From Microbulbifer variabilis ATCC 700307 (GTDB taxonomy: Bacteria; Pseudomonadota; Gammaproteobacteria; Pseudomonadales; Cellvibrionaceae), in assembly GCF_000380565.1 (NCBI RefSeq), contig NZ_AQYJ01000024.1, forward strand, positions 62,001 through 126,000: a stretch of 64,000 nt of DNA. The letters are read 5' to 3'. How positions within the stretch are numbered: position 1 is the first letter of the stretch; each line of letters starts with the position of its first letter. Made by a program: the position numbers and the translations under genes. The notes under the pieces were generated by a model. That model had not been told where the DNA came from and ran no database searches. It saw only the letters and a program-made list of their open reading frames with translations. This document shows positions 44,155 through 51,591 of this stretch, piece by piece.

Positions 44155-46494
44155 CTAGAAGCGGTAGGTTACGTTGACGGAAGCCGACTCTGCCGTTGGG
44201 CGAGAAGTCACATTCGCGCTCAGTGCAATAGACTCAGCGGCTTGCCAGCGAATACCGGCGATCAGGCCCATACCGTCGTCGAACAGGCCCTGATCTACGC
44301 TAGAGTAGCTGGGCATGGCATTCATATTGCCCGCCATGGACTTAACACCAACTTCCAGAGTGTCTTCGTCGGTACCACGAGTATCTTCATACCAGAGCTG
44401 GGCGTAGGCGTTAACGGTATTCCAGCTCTTATTGGCAAAGGCGCCAAAACGCATGGTGGTGTAACGACGTTCCTGGTCTCCATAGTTCATACCCAGCGGG
44501 TCAAACTCGTTGCCATTCAAGTCGCTATAGGTGAAGCCCTCAATCGCGTCTTCGGTATAGCCATCCACTTCCATAGTTGCACGAGTTAAACCAACAAAGG
44601 GGCCGAACTGGAAGCTGGAGTAACTGAACAGATTGGCACCTGCAGTTAAACTCAGGGTGGTGTTTTCTCCGGAAGTATCTCCTTCCAGTTCTGAGGAGAA
44701 GCTATTGCCAAGAGCCAGGGCGCGGTTCACCTGGTCGAAGTCCACGTCCGTCAGGGTGGCGCTACCTTCTACGAAGAAGATATCGTGGTGGAAGCGGCCG
44801 AACAGGCTGTAGTTAGTGGAAGTGGACTCGATATCGGAGCGGGCGTTGTCCACATCAATATCGGAGCGGCTCACTGCCAAACCTAGTTCGAGATTGTCGC
44901 GCAGGGCGTAGGTCATTCCCATCAGGTTAGCATTGCTATCTCCGCTCATATCTGCGGCAAAACCGTTATCGTAATCAATGTCACCGAAGACGCTGCCCAC
45001 AAACACGCCAGTTTGGGCTTGGCTATAACGAACACCGGCCAGGTTTTCATCCAGGCTGTTGGTGTGAGTGCGGGCCGCCTGGGCACCGATATCAGGCAAC
45101 TGACCGGCAACCTGGGCCGCGTTAACGATAGCGGTGTAGTAGTCGGCGAGTACCTGCTGACCAACTTGCGTCGGGTGTACTGTATCGTTGAATATCAGTT
45201 TGGAGGCGTCAGCAGTATCCTGGCTGATTCCGTAAACCGGGTGCTCAATACATTCACCACCGCTACCGTCGTAACAGTACTGGCTTTGGTCGAACTCAGC
45301 GGAAAGGCCCAGCTGGCCGGCGTTTTCCAGTGCCACCTTGAGCAAGCCGGCCTGATCGACCATCAGCACGCCATCAATATCTTTGGCTTGTGCTAGCAGG
45401 CTGGCGTTAAAGGCTTCGGAGGCTGCGCTGGCTTGCTGTAAAGAAGATTCCAGCTTTGCATCAGCCTGTTCCTGAGTCATGAGGCCTGCTTCTACAGCAG
45501 TATTTAAATCAGCGGTAATCTTTGCATAAACAGCAGGTGTCTTACTGATATCGGGTACATTGGATACCAGAATATAGTTGGCGCCTGCACCAGACAGGGC
45601 TCCGGCTGCAGTTGCCAGCATGGCGGAAGCTATACCGATTTCAGCGGTAGCTTCTTCAATGCTCATCTCACCGGCAGCGAAACTACTAAAACCACTAAGC
45701 AGATCATTGCCGCCGCCATTGACCCAGTAGAGGGCATTGGCATCAGCTGTTCCAGAGGTGGTTTCCAGGTAACCACGGCCTAATGGGTGTGGGTTTCCAG
45801 AGGTACCGGTGGAGGCAACAATCGCTTGTAATGCCTGCCCGGCTTCATTTTTGGCTGCTTCCGCTTGCTTTCCTAGATCAACTGCTGCGGCCAAATCACC
45901 TTGTAATTGTGCAGTTTTCGCTTTAATTGCCAGTTGCTTAGCTTCTTCCTGCTTTAGAAGCAGTAGGCCCAAAAGCTCAGAATCTGGGTAGGCTGGACGG
46001 CCATCAGCTCCGACATGAGGCATCAGCGCACTGAGGACGTTGTGTCGGGCTGGGCTATCTTGCAATCCATTGGCTTCAAGGAAAGCTAAATAGTTCTCGG
46101 TGCCAATCACATTCATTAATACATCAGCAGCTTTGTGGCCACCTACAGCCCAAACACTACCGGCATTAAGCGCACCGCTGGTAACTTGCATTGAAACTGA
46201 GTCTTCAAGTTCCGCAGGGCTCAATGTTGGATCAACAGCTGGTAGGCAGAAAGGAGATTGCATTCCAGAGCAGGAAGCAGTCACAGGCCCCAGCCCCAGA
46301 TTTTGAGAGAGGATGTTGATGGCAATATCGTTGGCATCACCACCATTGGTAAATACGTCGTAGTTGCCTACGTCGGTCAGACTGTCACCAAAGGCAATAA
46401 CCTGGCTGAAAGCTGATTCCTCTGCAAAAGCAGAGGCGCTGGTCATGGTCGCAAGTGCAATAGCGGCCGCGAGGCTGCGCTTGACGTTGGGCAT
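44155..46494 (-). CDS. GDSL/SGNH esterase autotransporter
   Basis: 779 residues. A signal peptide (about residues 1-24) precedes the SGNH block I AFGDSLTDVGNY (Ser38), GGGND (residues 260-264) is the oxyanion Asn block, and FNDTVHPTQVGQQVLADYY supplies the Asp/His pair. An Ala/Lys/Gln-rich helix at about 172-226 looks like a coiled coil. The C-terminal third (VGSVFGDIDYDNGF onward) is an autotransporter beta-barrel ending NVTYRF with terminal Phe. The organisation matches EstA of Pseudomonas, an outer-membrane lipase linked to biofilm and motility. The start is ATG with AGGAGA upstream, and a repeat-bearing leader lies at 46518-46569. Confidence 0.92.
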   Translation of the reverse strand: MPNVKRSLAAAIALATMTSASAFAEESAFSQVIAFGDSLTDVGNYDVFTNGGDANDIAINILSQNLGLGPVTASCSGMQSPFCLPAVDPTLSPAELEDSVSMQVTSGALNAGSVWAVGGHKAADVLMNVIGTENYLAFLEANGLQDSPARHNVLSALMPHVGADGRPAYPDSELLGLLLLKQEEAKQLAIKAKTAQLQGDLAAAVDLGKQAEAAKNEAGQALQAIVASTGTSGNPHPLGRGYLETTSGTADANALYWVNGGGNDLLSGFSSFAAGEMSIEEATAEIGIASAMLATAAGALSGAGANYILVSNVPDISKTPAVYAKITADLNTAVEAGLMTQEQADAKLESSLQQASAASEAFNASLLAQAKDIDGVLMVDQAGLLKVALENAGQLGLSAEFDQSQYCYDGSGGECIEHPVYGISQDTADASKLIFNDTVHPTQVGQQVLADYYTAIVNAAQVAGQLPDIGAQAARTHTNSLDENLAGVRYSQAQTGVFVGSVFGDIDYDNGFAADMSGDSNANLMGMTYALRDNLELGLAVSRSDIDVDNARSDIESTSTNYSLFGRFHHDIFFVEGSATLTDVDFDQVNRALALGNSFSSELEGDTSGENTTLSLTAGANLFSYSSFQFGPFVGLTRATMEVDGYTEDAIEGFTYSDLNGNEFDPLGMNYGDQERRYTTMRFGAFANKSWNTVNAYAQLWYEDTRGTDEDTLEVGVKSMAGNMNAMPSYSSVDQGLFDDGMGLIAGIRWQAAESIALSANVTSRPTAESASVNVTYRF

Positions 46495-46517
46495 GGTTTT
46501 CTCCTAGTCGCGGTAAT

Positions 46518-46569
46518 CGCACACCCAGAGGAAACATCGGGAGGAATCCAGAGGAAACAACGGTGTGCG
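46518..46569 (-). repeat. Structured repeat in the leader of the autotransporter gene
   Basis: Two near-identical 16-mers (CCAGAGGAAACATCGG at 46525-46540 and CCAGAGGAAACAACGG at 46548-46563) lie 23 bases apart. An 8-bp inverted repeat (CGCACACC / GGTGTGCG at 46518-46525 and 46562-46569) frames them. It is 24-75 bases upstream of the ATG and could be a tandem regulator site or an mRNA stem. Confidence 0.6.
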
Positions 46570-46942
46570 TCTTTATTTTTTTTGTTCCTGTACCTCAAGG
46601 AAGCGTGGCAATACTAGCGGATTTGACCCAGACAATAAAATAAGTCACGGGCAAAGAGGCTGGCTGCTTGGTCACTTTAGGGATGAAGTGGCCTTGAGAG
46701 ACACTCTACAAAAGTGGCGCAATAGTACTGGATGATTTTTTTTTGGTAAATACATCCTAACTTTAAAATTACTCACCTCGTTCTCCACATTGCACTTTAT
46801 TTGCGTGAAGAGTCCTAAGGAGGTAAATAGGTACACTTGTATTGTACTTGTATTTTTTCTATCGCCAGGAGTTAGCTTAAAATGCACAGGTATGCAAGGA
46901 CTTATCACTTGCTGATGTGTTTGAATTGAACTTAAAGGTGAA
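46570..46942. other. Divergent intergenic region, no gene accepted
   Basis: About 370 AT-rich bases between the autotransporter and arfB. A leftward open frame of 93 residues (46672-46953) overlaps the arfB start and has no protein-like features, so it was not called. Promoters of both divergent genes must lie here. Confidence 0.5.
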
Positions 46943-47356
46943 ATGTTGGGCACCCGGCGACGAATCCAGATACCTCAGGATGAAATTCAATTGAGTGCTG
47001 TGCGTTCACAGGGCGCGGGAGGTCAAAATGTTAACAAGGTATCCAGTGCTATTCATTTGCGCTTTAATATCTATGAATCCTCGCTGCCAGAGAATATTAA
47101 ACAGCGGCTTCTGCAAATAAGAGATAGGCGGATCTCCTCTGATGGCATTGTAGTAATCAAGGCCCAGACTTTCCGTACCCAGGAAAAAAACCGAGAGGAT
47201 GCCCTCTCTCGGTTGCAACAGCTAATTGAGCAGGCTGCTGAAGTTCCAAAGCGGCGTATTCCTACCAAGCCCAGTCGCGGAGCAAAAGAGAGAAGGCTGC
47301 AAAGCAAAAATCGACGCTCTCAGGTAAAGGCGATGCGAGGAAAGATCAAAGAATAA
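46943..47356 (+). CDS. arfB: Alternative ribosome-rescue factor B (peptidyl-tRNA hydrolase)
   Basis: 137 residues, a class I release-factor catalytic domain alone. IQLSAVRSQGAGGQNVNKVSSAIHLRF holds the GGQ motif that hydrolyses peptidyl-tRNA. The basic C-terminal tail (KRRIPTKPSRGAKERRLQSKNRRSQVKAMRGKIKE) enters the empty mRNA channel. It rescues stalled ribosomes without tmRNA. AAAGGTGA precedes the ATG. The length agrees with E. coli YaeJ (about 140). Confidence 0.95.
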   Translation: MLGTRRRIQIPQDEIQLSAVRSQGAGGQNVNKVSSAIHLRFNIYESSLPENIKQRLLQIRDRRISSDGIVVIKAQTFRTQEKNREDALSRLQQLIEQAAEVPKRRIPTKPSRGAKERRLQSKNRRSQVKAMRGKIKE

Positions 47357-47501
47357 GTTCACTTGTCAAAGTTTTTTTCATCGTTGATTGTGTGCAAAAT
47401 TAATACTGCATGGCTATAGAATTGATTATTTTGAATTGAATTTAATACCTGTTTTTTCGCTAAATAGCCATTTGAATAAGAAATATAAACAAAGGAATTT
47501 T

Positions 47502-48080
47502 ATGGGAGAGATTGAGCAGATTCTTGATTTCTTGATAGAGGTGGAAAAATTGAAAAGTGTTTTGCGTCAAACTCGGCCGGTCGGAATCAATCGTCGTGAA
47601 AATTCAGCTGAACATAGCTGGCATGTTTGTCTAGCTGCGCTGGCGTTAAAAGACTATGCCAATGAGGAGGTTGATATAGATCGAGTTATCAAAATGTTAC
47701 TGATCCATGACCTGGGCGAAATAGATGCTGGCGATAAGATTATTTATTTTGCTGAGACTGATAAGCAAAAAGCCAATGAGAAACAGGGGATCGAACGCTT
47801 ATTGGCTAAGTTGCCAGATGGCCTAAAGGCAGAGTGTCTGCATTTGTGGCAAGAATTTGAGGCTGGTGAAACAGCAGAGTCCCGGTTTGCTCGGGCGATT
47901 GATAGGGTGCCACCACTATTACAAAACTGCCATAATGAGGGGCACACGTGGAAGGAATATGAAATAAGTAAAAGCCAGGTATTTTCCCTAAATAGCCGAA
48001 TTGGTGCGGGTAGTAAAGAGCTATGGGGAGTAATAAAGGGGAAACTAGACAGTGCAGTAGAGAAAGGCTTCCTAAAATAA
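47502..48080 (+). CDS. HD-domain phosphohydrolase (YfbR/HDDC2-like)
   Basis: 192 residues from the ATG at 47502, with AAAGGAA five bases before; residues upstream to 47388 are not protein-like. HD motifs: RENSAEHSWHVCLAALAL (His), KMLLIHDLGEIDAGD (His-Asp), and ARAIDRVPPLLQN (Asp). The plan resembles 5'-nucleotidase YfbR and the human HDDC2 family, which hydrolyse nucleoside monophosphates. The substrate is not certain. It is AT-rich, like arfB 145 bases upstream. Confidence 0.86.
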   Translation: MGEIEQILDFLIEVEKLKSVLRQTRPVGINRRENSAEHSWHVCLAALALKDYANEEVDIDRVIKMLLIHDLGEIDAGDKIIYFAETDKQKANEKQGIERLLAKLPDGLKAECLHLWQEFEAGETAESRFARAIDRVPPLLQNCHNEGHTWKEYEISKSQVFSLNSRIGAGSKELWGVIKGKLDSAVEKGFLK

Positions 48081-48112
48081 GACGCCTTTCACTAGTGAAA
48101 ATTACCAAGTTA

Positions 48113-48736
48113 TTAGTGGTAAGGTGAGCTTGCAAGAACATCCTGGTACTCTGCTTGACGCTGGCCTAAGGCAAAAAGCAGGTCATTAATTTCAATCCCC
48201 AGCTCAGTGTGGCGTATTTTTAGTCGGGCAATATCTGCTAACAAGATAACCCTTTCATCCCGACTGGTTTCGTCAAGCACAATAAGAGCGCTCATCTCCG
48301 TAATGTCATCAAGGATGTGCTCACGCTCCAATTCCAGGTCGTGAATTGTTGCTTCGAGCTCTTTTACTGCGTTGTGCGCTACGAATATATCCTGGCCGGC
48401 CTCGTAACCGCGCAGGAACAAGCCTTCCAAGTCAGCTGGGCATACCCCATTGTAGTTTTCTCCAGAGCGCCCCTCGGCAAAGCCGCGCAGCTCTGTGCAA
48501 AATAGCCCTAACCCCTCATCGCGACCACTGCGATAGGCACCGGTATTAAGCTGTACACCATGTTTCGCGCAGGCTTCACGACGCCGGCCCATATACCCTA
48601 AATCCTTGCCCGCTGCACCGTCCTCAAAGCCTACTGCTTGCCAATCCGCCATTTGGCACTCATCTTTACTCATTGTGGCGCAGCCCGTAATCAGAAGTGA
48701 GAGGGAGGCGAGAAGGATTCCATATCTTAACTGCAC
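48113..48736 (-). CDS. DUF2799 lipoprotein
   Basis: 207 residues. The leader RYGILLASLSLLITGCAT has a lipobox (ITGC). DWQAVGFEDGAAGKDLGYMGRRREACAKHGVQLNTGAYRSGRDEGLGLFC and a second block FAEGRSGENYNGVCPADLEGLFLRGYEAGQDIF fit the DUF2799 pattern. A predicted coiled coil follows (VKELEATIHDLELEREHILDDITEM to HTELGIEINDLLFALGQRQ). It is probably anchored in the outer membrane. Function is unknown. It converges on the HD gene. Confidence 0.88.
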   Translation of the reverse strand: MQLRYGILLASLSLLITGCATMSKDECQMADWQAVGFEDGAAGKDLGYMGRRREACAKHGVQLNTGAYRSGRDEGLGLFCTELRGFAEGRSGENYNGVCPADLEGLFLRGYEAGQDIFVAHNAVKELEATIHDLELEREHILDDITEMSALIVLDETSRDERVILLADIARLKIRHTELGIEINDLLFALGQRQAEYQDVLASSPYH

Positions 48737-49652
48737 AGTTGCTTCCTGTTGTCTGGTTGTTAATAGAGCTTACTGACTGGAACCTGACTGTAGGCTGAAG
48801 ATATGAAGAAAACCTCTGGCAGATTATTTTGATGGTGGGCTTGGTGGTCTCAGTAGAAGAGTGGGGTAGAGCGGTAGCTCGCCTATATCGTTCTTCCAGG
48901 TTTCAAGCGGAGATGTAGCGTCAGGGGTTTATTCAAGTTGGTTGTTACGGAGTTAGTCCATTGTCCGTATTGGTGTTGCCGATTGTCCTGGAATTAATAA
49001 GTGTCAATATGCTTTGAGTGCATCTTCACTGTCAGGTAATGGAATGTAGCAGAAGAGTTGCTTATGCAATTTCAATAGTCGTTAAATTTACTTCTCTCTA
49101 TTGAATGCCTCGTCTCAAAGTAGTAGGTCACAATAAGTCCCCATTTTATCTTGCCAATCTCGTTATATTCGAAGAAGTTTTACTTTTCGCTTATTGAGTA
49201 TATTTTTTTACAGCAAAGATTTCATGATATTTTTTTATGAGATATGCCTAGTTCAAATTGCTATTAGTGGATTTTTTATATTCTTATTTTTTTTATCTTT
49301 TATCTTTTATCTTTCTTAAAATTTATGATTTATTTTTTGGTGATTACTGCTAAATTATTTCAGTATTTGTTTGTATGTGTTACGGTTTTAGTTGCCAGCT
49401 ATTCGAGTTGGTTTTACTTGGCTCCTCCGCGTTTTCAAAATTTGAATAATAAAAATAAATCTGGATGACCTGTAGTATTTCCTTTTAAGTCAGGTTGCGT
49501 CTCCAAATTCAATAATTTGTATGTTATTTGAATGTTGTTGGTTTTCGGCATTGCTGTTTGTGCAAGATTTTTGCATGGGTGTACGGTGCCCGTCTGTGTT
49601 TTCTTGGGTTTTGCCGATTTGCGCAGGGGGCTAAATCAATGTGGAGAAGATA
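48737..49652. other. Intergenic gap of about 915 bases, AT-rich on the right
   Basis: No confident gene was found. The left half is of mixed composition; the right half (49200-49530) is very AT-rich and holds a heptamer repeat (49291-49311). Short open frames have no domain character. It probably contains the promoter of the M28 peptidase gene. Confidence 0.5.
49291..49311 (+). repeat. TTTTATC heptamer, three tandem copies
   Basis: Three perfect copies of TTTTATC run end to end, followed by a degenerate TTTC. This is a short slippage-prone repeat in an AT-rich, non-coding stretch about 340 bases upstream of the M28 peptidase gene. Confidence 0.85.
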
Positions 49653-51209
49653 ATGAAAAAAATGATTCGTACATCGCTAATAGGGTTCCTGGCAGTGCCT
49701 GGTATAGCCTTGGCGCAGGAGTTGTGGATAACCATTGGTAGTGATGGCTATCAAACCCTGAAAAAAAATAGTGCATTAATGTCAAAACAGCCGCTGGTTG
49801 CACAAGGAGAGCACAATGATATAACGATATTAAAGGTAGATGAGGGTAATTTATCCGATATTTCTACCATTATGCATAATAGCCACAATCGCTGTGGTGG
49901 CTTTATGGTACATGAATCACTGGAGGAGGCGCAGGCTGCGCAGCTTTCACCGCTAGTGAGTACGGTAGAGAGTGTTGCCAGTTATACGATTGATAATGCG
50001 GATGTGGTCAGTGCATTACAAGGAAAAATCTCAGAGGCAAATATTCGCTCGACTATTGAAACCCTGTCGAGCTTTACCAACCGCTATTACACAACGACAA
50101 CCGGGGTGGATGCTGCCGAATGGATTCGGGATAAGTGGCAGGATCTAACCAGCTCAAGAAGTGATGCTTCAGCGCAACTTTACAATCACAGCTGGGCCCA
50201 GCCCTCAGTTATTCTCACTATTCAGGGACAGACAGATCCCGATGAGATAGTGGTTTTGGGGGCCCACCTGGATTCAACAGTAGGGTTTGGCACCGGGGAG
50301 GGTACACGAGCACCGGGTGCCGATGATGATGCCTCGGGTATTGCAACTTTGACCGATGTGATTAATGCAATAGTAGTTTCGGACTATAAGCCGGAAAAAA
50401 CTCTGGCATTTATGGGGTATGCGGCTGAAGAAGTTGGGCTGCGTGGTTCCGATGATATAGCTACAGATTACAAGAACCAGAATAAGAACGTGATTGGTGT
50501 GCTACAGCTGGATATGACCAATTACTATGGTTCGAATAGCGATATTTATATTATCGGTGATTACACCAATGGTGCCCAGAACACATTCCTTAAAGATCTG
50601 GTGCAAACCTATCAGGGTGGCCTCAGTGTCGGCACTACTAACTGTGGTTATGCTTGTTCTGATCACGCTTCCTGGCACGATCAGGGGTATGCGGTTTCCT
50701 TCCCTTTTGAGGCGACTTTTAATGGTTCTAACCCATATATCCACACTGTAAATGACACTCTTGCTAATAGTGGTGGAGATGCCAATCATGCCGTGAAATT
50801 TGGCAAACTGGCGGCAGCCTATGTGGCGGAACTGGCCAAGGGGTATATTGGCAATGATCCTGGCCCTGACCCCGATCCAGATCCTGACCCCGATCCAGGC
50901 CAAGAGCAGACCCAAAGCTTCTCGGGCAACGTGTCGCGAGGTGGTGAGGAGCATTACGGGGCATTTAGTGTGACGCCTGGCACAAATTTTGTTGCGGATA
51001 TGACGGGAACAAATGATGCCGATTTATATGTGCGTTTTGGGGCTGCACCCACCTGGCGTTATTACGATTGCAGGCCCTACGAAAATGGCTCTGATGAGAA
51101 CTGTACTTTACAGGTGCCAAATGGTGATAGCGAAGCTTACATCATGGTTCGAGGCTATAGTCGTCAAACGTCCAGTTTTGAATTGAATGTAACCCATACC
51201 CCGCAATAA
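49653..51209 (+). CDS. Secreted M28-family leucyl aminopeptidase with PPC domain
   Basis: 518 residues from the ATG at 49653 with GGAGAAG upstream. A signal peptide (IRTSLIGFLAVPGIALAQ) is followed by a propeptide-like region and the M28 catalytic domain. Co-catalytic zinc ligands appear in VVLGAHLDST (His), GADDDASGI (bridging Asp), GYAAEEVGLRGS (general-base Glu and zinc Glu), LQLDMTNY (Asp) and IHTVNDT (His). A PDPDPDPDPDP linker leads to a bacterial prepeptidase C-terminal (PPC) domain (GEEHYGAFSVTPGTNFVADMTGTNDADLYVRFG). The layout is like the Vibrio (Aeromonas) aminopeptidase. It releases N-terminal residues, preferring Leu, outside the cell. Confidence 0.95.
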   Translation: MKKMIRTSLIGFLAVPGIALAQELWITIGSDGYQTLKKNSALMSKQPLVAQGEHNDITILKVDEGNLSDISTIMHNSHNRCGGFMVHESLEEAQAAQLSPLVSTVESVASYTIDNADVVSALQGKISEANIRSTIETLSSFTNRYYTTTTGVDAAEWIRDKWQDLTSSRSDASAQLYNHSWAQPSVILTIQGQTDPDEIVVLGAHLDSTVGFGTGEGTRAPGADDDASGIATLTDVINAIVVSDYKPEKTLAFMGYAAEEVGLRGSDDIATDYKNQNKNVIGVLQLDMTNYYGSNSDIYIIGDYTNGAQNTFLKDLVQTYQGGLSVGTTNCGYACSDHASWHDQGYAVSFPFEATFNGSNPYIHTVNDTLANSGGDANHAVKFGKLAAAYVAELAKGYIGNDPGPDPDPDPDPDPGQEQTQSFSGNVSRGGEEHYGAFSVTPGTNFVADMTGTNDADLYVRFGAAPTWRYYDCRPYENGSDENCTLQVPNGDSEAYIMVRGYSRQTSSFELNVTHTPQ

Positions 51210-51591
51210 TGGCGAGTGGCCTGGGAGTGTTTCTTCTCTGGGTATGTGAATCCTATCAATAATATTTACTGGAAAATTGAAAATTTGACACACCTGGCAG
51301 CAATGACCATTAGTCAGGTGTGTCAACTATTAACATAAATAAATTTAAACGCCATGAGTTTTGGTTTCCAGAGTAACTGTTGTCTAATCAGGCGAGGGAA
51401 AATGTCAAAAATTGAGAGACTTTTAGCACTGACGCGAAAATTTTCAGAGATAAGGGTAGGCTGATATATTCCCATAGCAAAAAAGTGCTCTGTAGGTCTC
51501 AGTGCGCGCAAGAATAATACTGCTCATCACTATTCAAGGTTATCCAGTGGTGTGCTGTCCAAATTAATAATGAAAAGAGAGGACGGGCAAC
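51210..51591. other. Intergenic gap before TonB receptor, contains a long dyad
   Basis: About 380 bases. The main feature is the inverted repeat at 51285-51326. No gene was accepted. The TonB receptor start is preceded by AAGAGAGGACGGGCAAC, a clear ribosome site. Confidence 0.5.
51285..51326. promoter_or_regulatory. Perfect 12-bp inverted repeat with 18-base spacer
   Basis: TTGACACACCTG (51285-51296) and CAGGTGTGTCAA (51315-51326) are exact reverse complements. The spacer has a further small dyad (AATG-AC-CATT). It could be a hairpin ending the M28 transcript (no T-run is present) or an operator or promoter element, as TTGACA occurs outward-facing on each arm. Confidence 0.6.

Noticed and set aside
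44026-44589. Rightward open frame of 187 codons across the end of the autotransporter gene
   Set aside because: It is a reverse-strand shadow of the well-supported beta-barrel coding region and has no domain features.
46672-46953. Leftward frame of 93 codons upstream of arfB
   Set aside because: It overlaps the arfB start codon, has no ribosome site and no protein-like composition.
48870-48920. Segment with GGTTTCAAGC that looks like a tRNA TpsiC arm
   Set aside because: No acceptor stem or D-arm pairing could be built around it, so it is not called a tRNA. A faint likeness of the translated region to transposase N-termini was also too weak to use.
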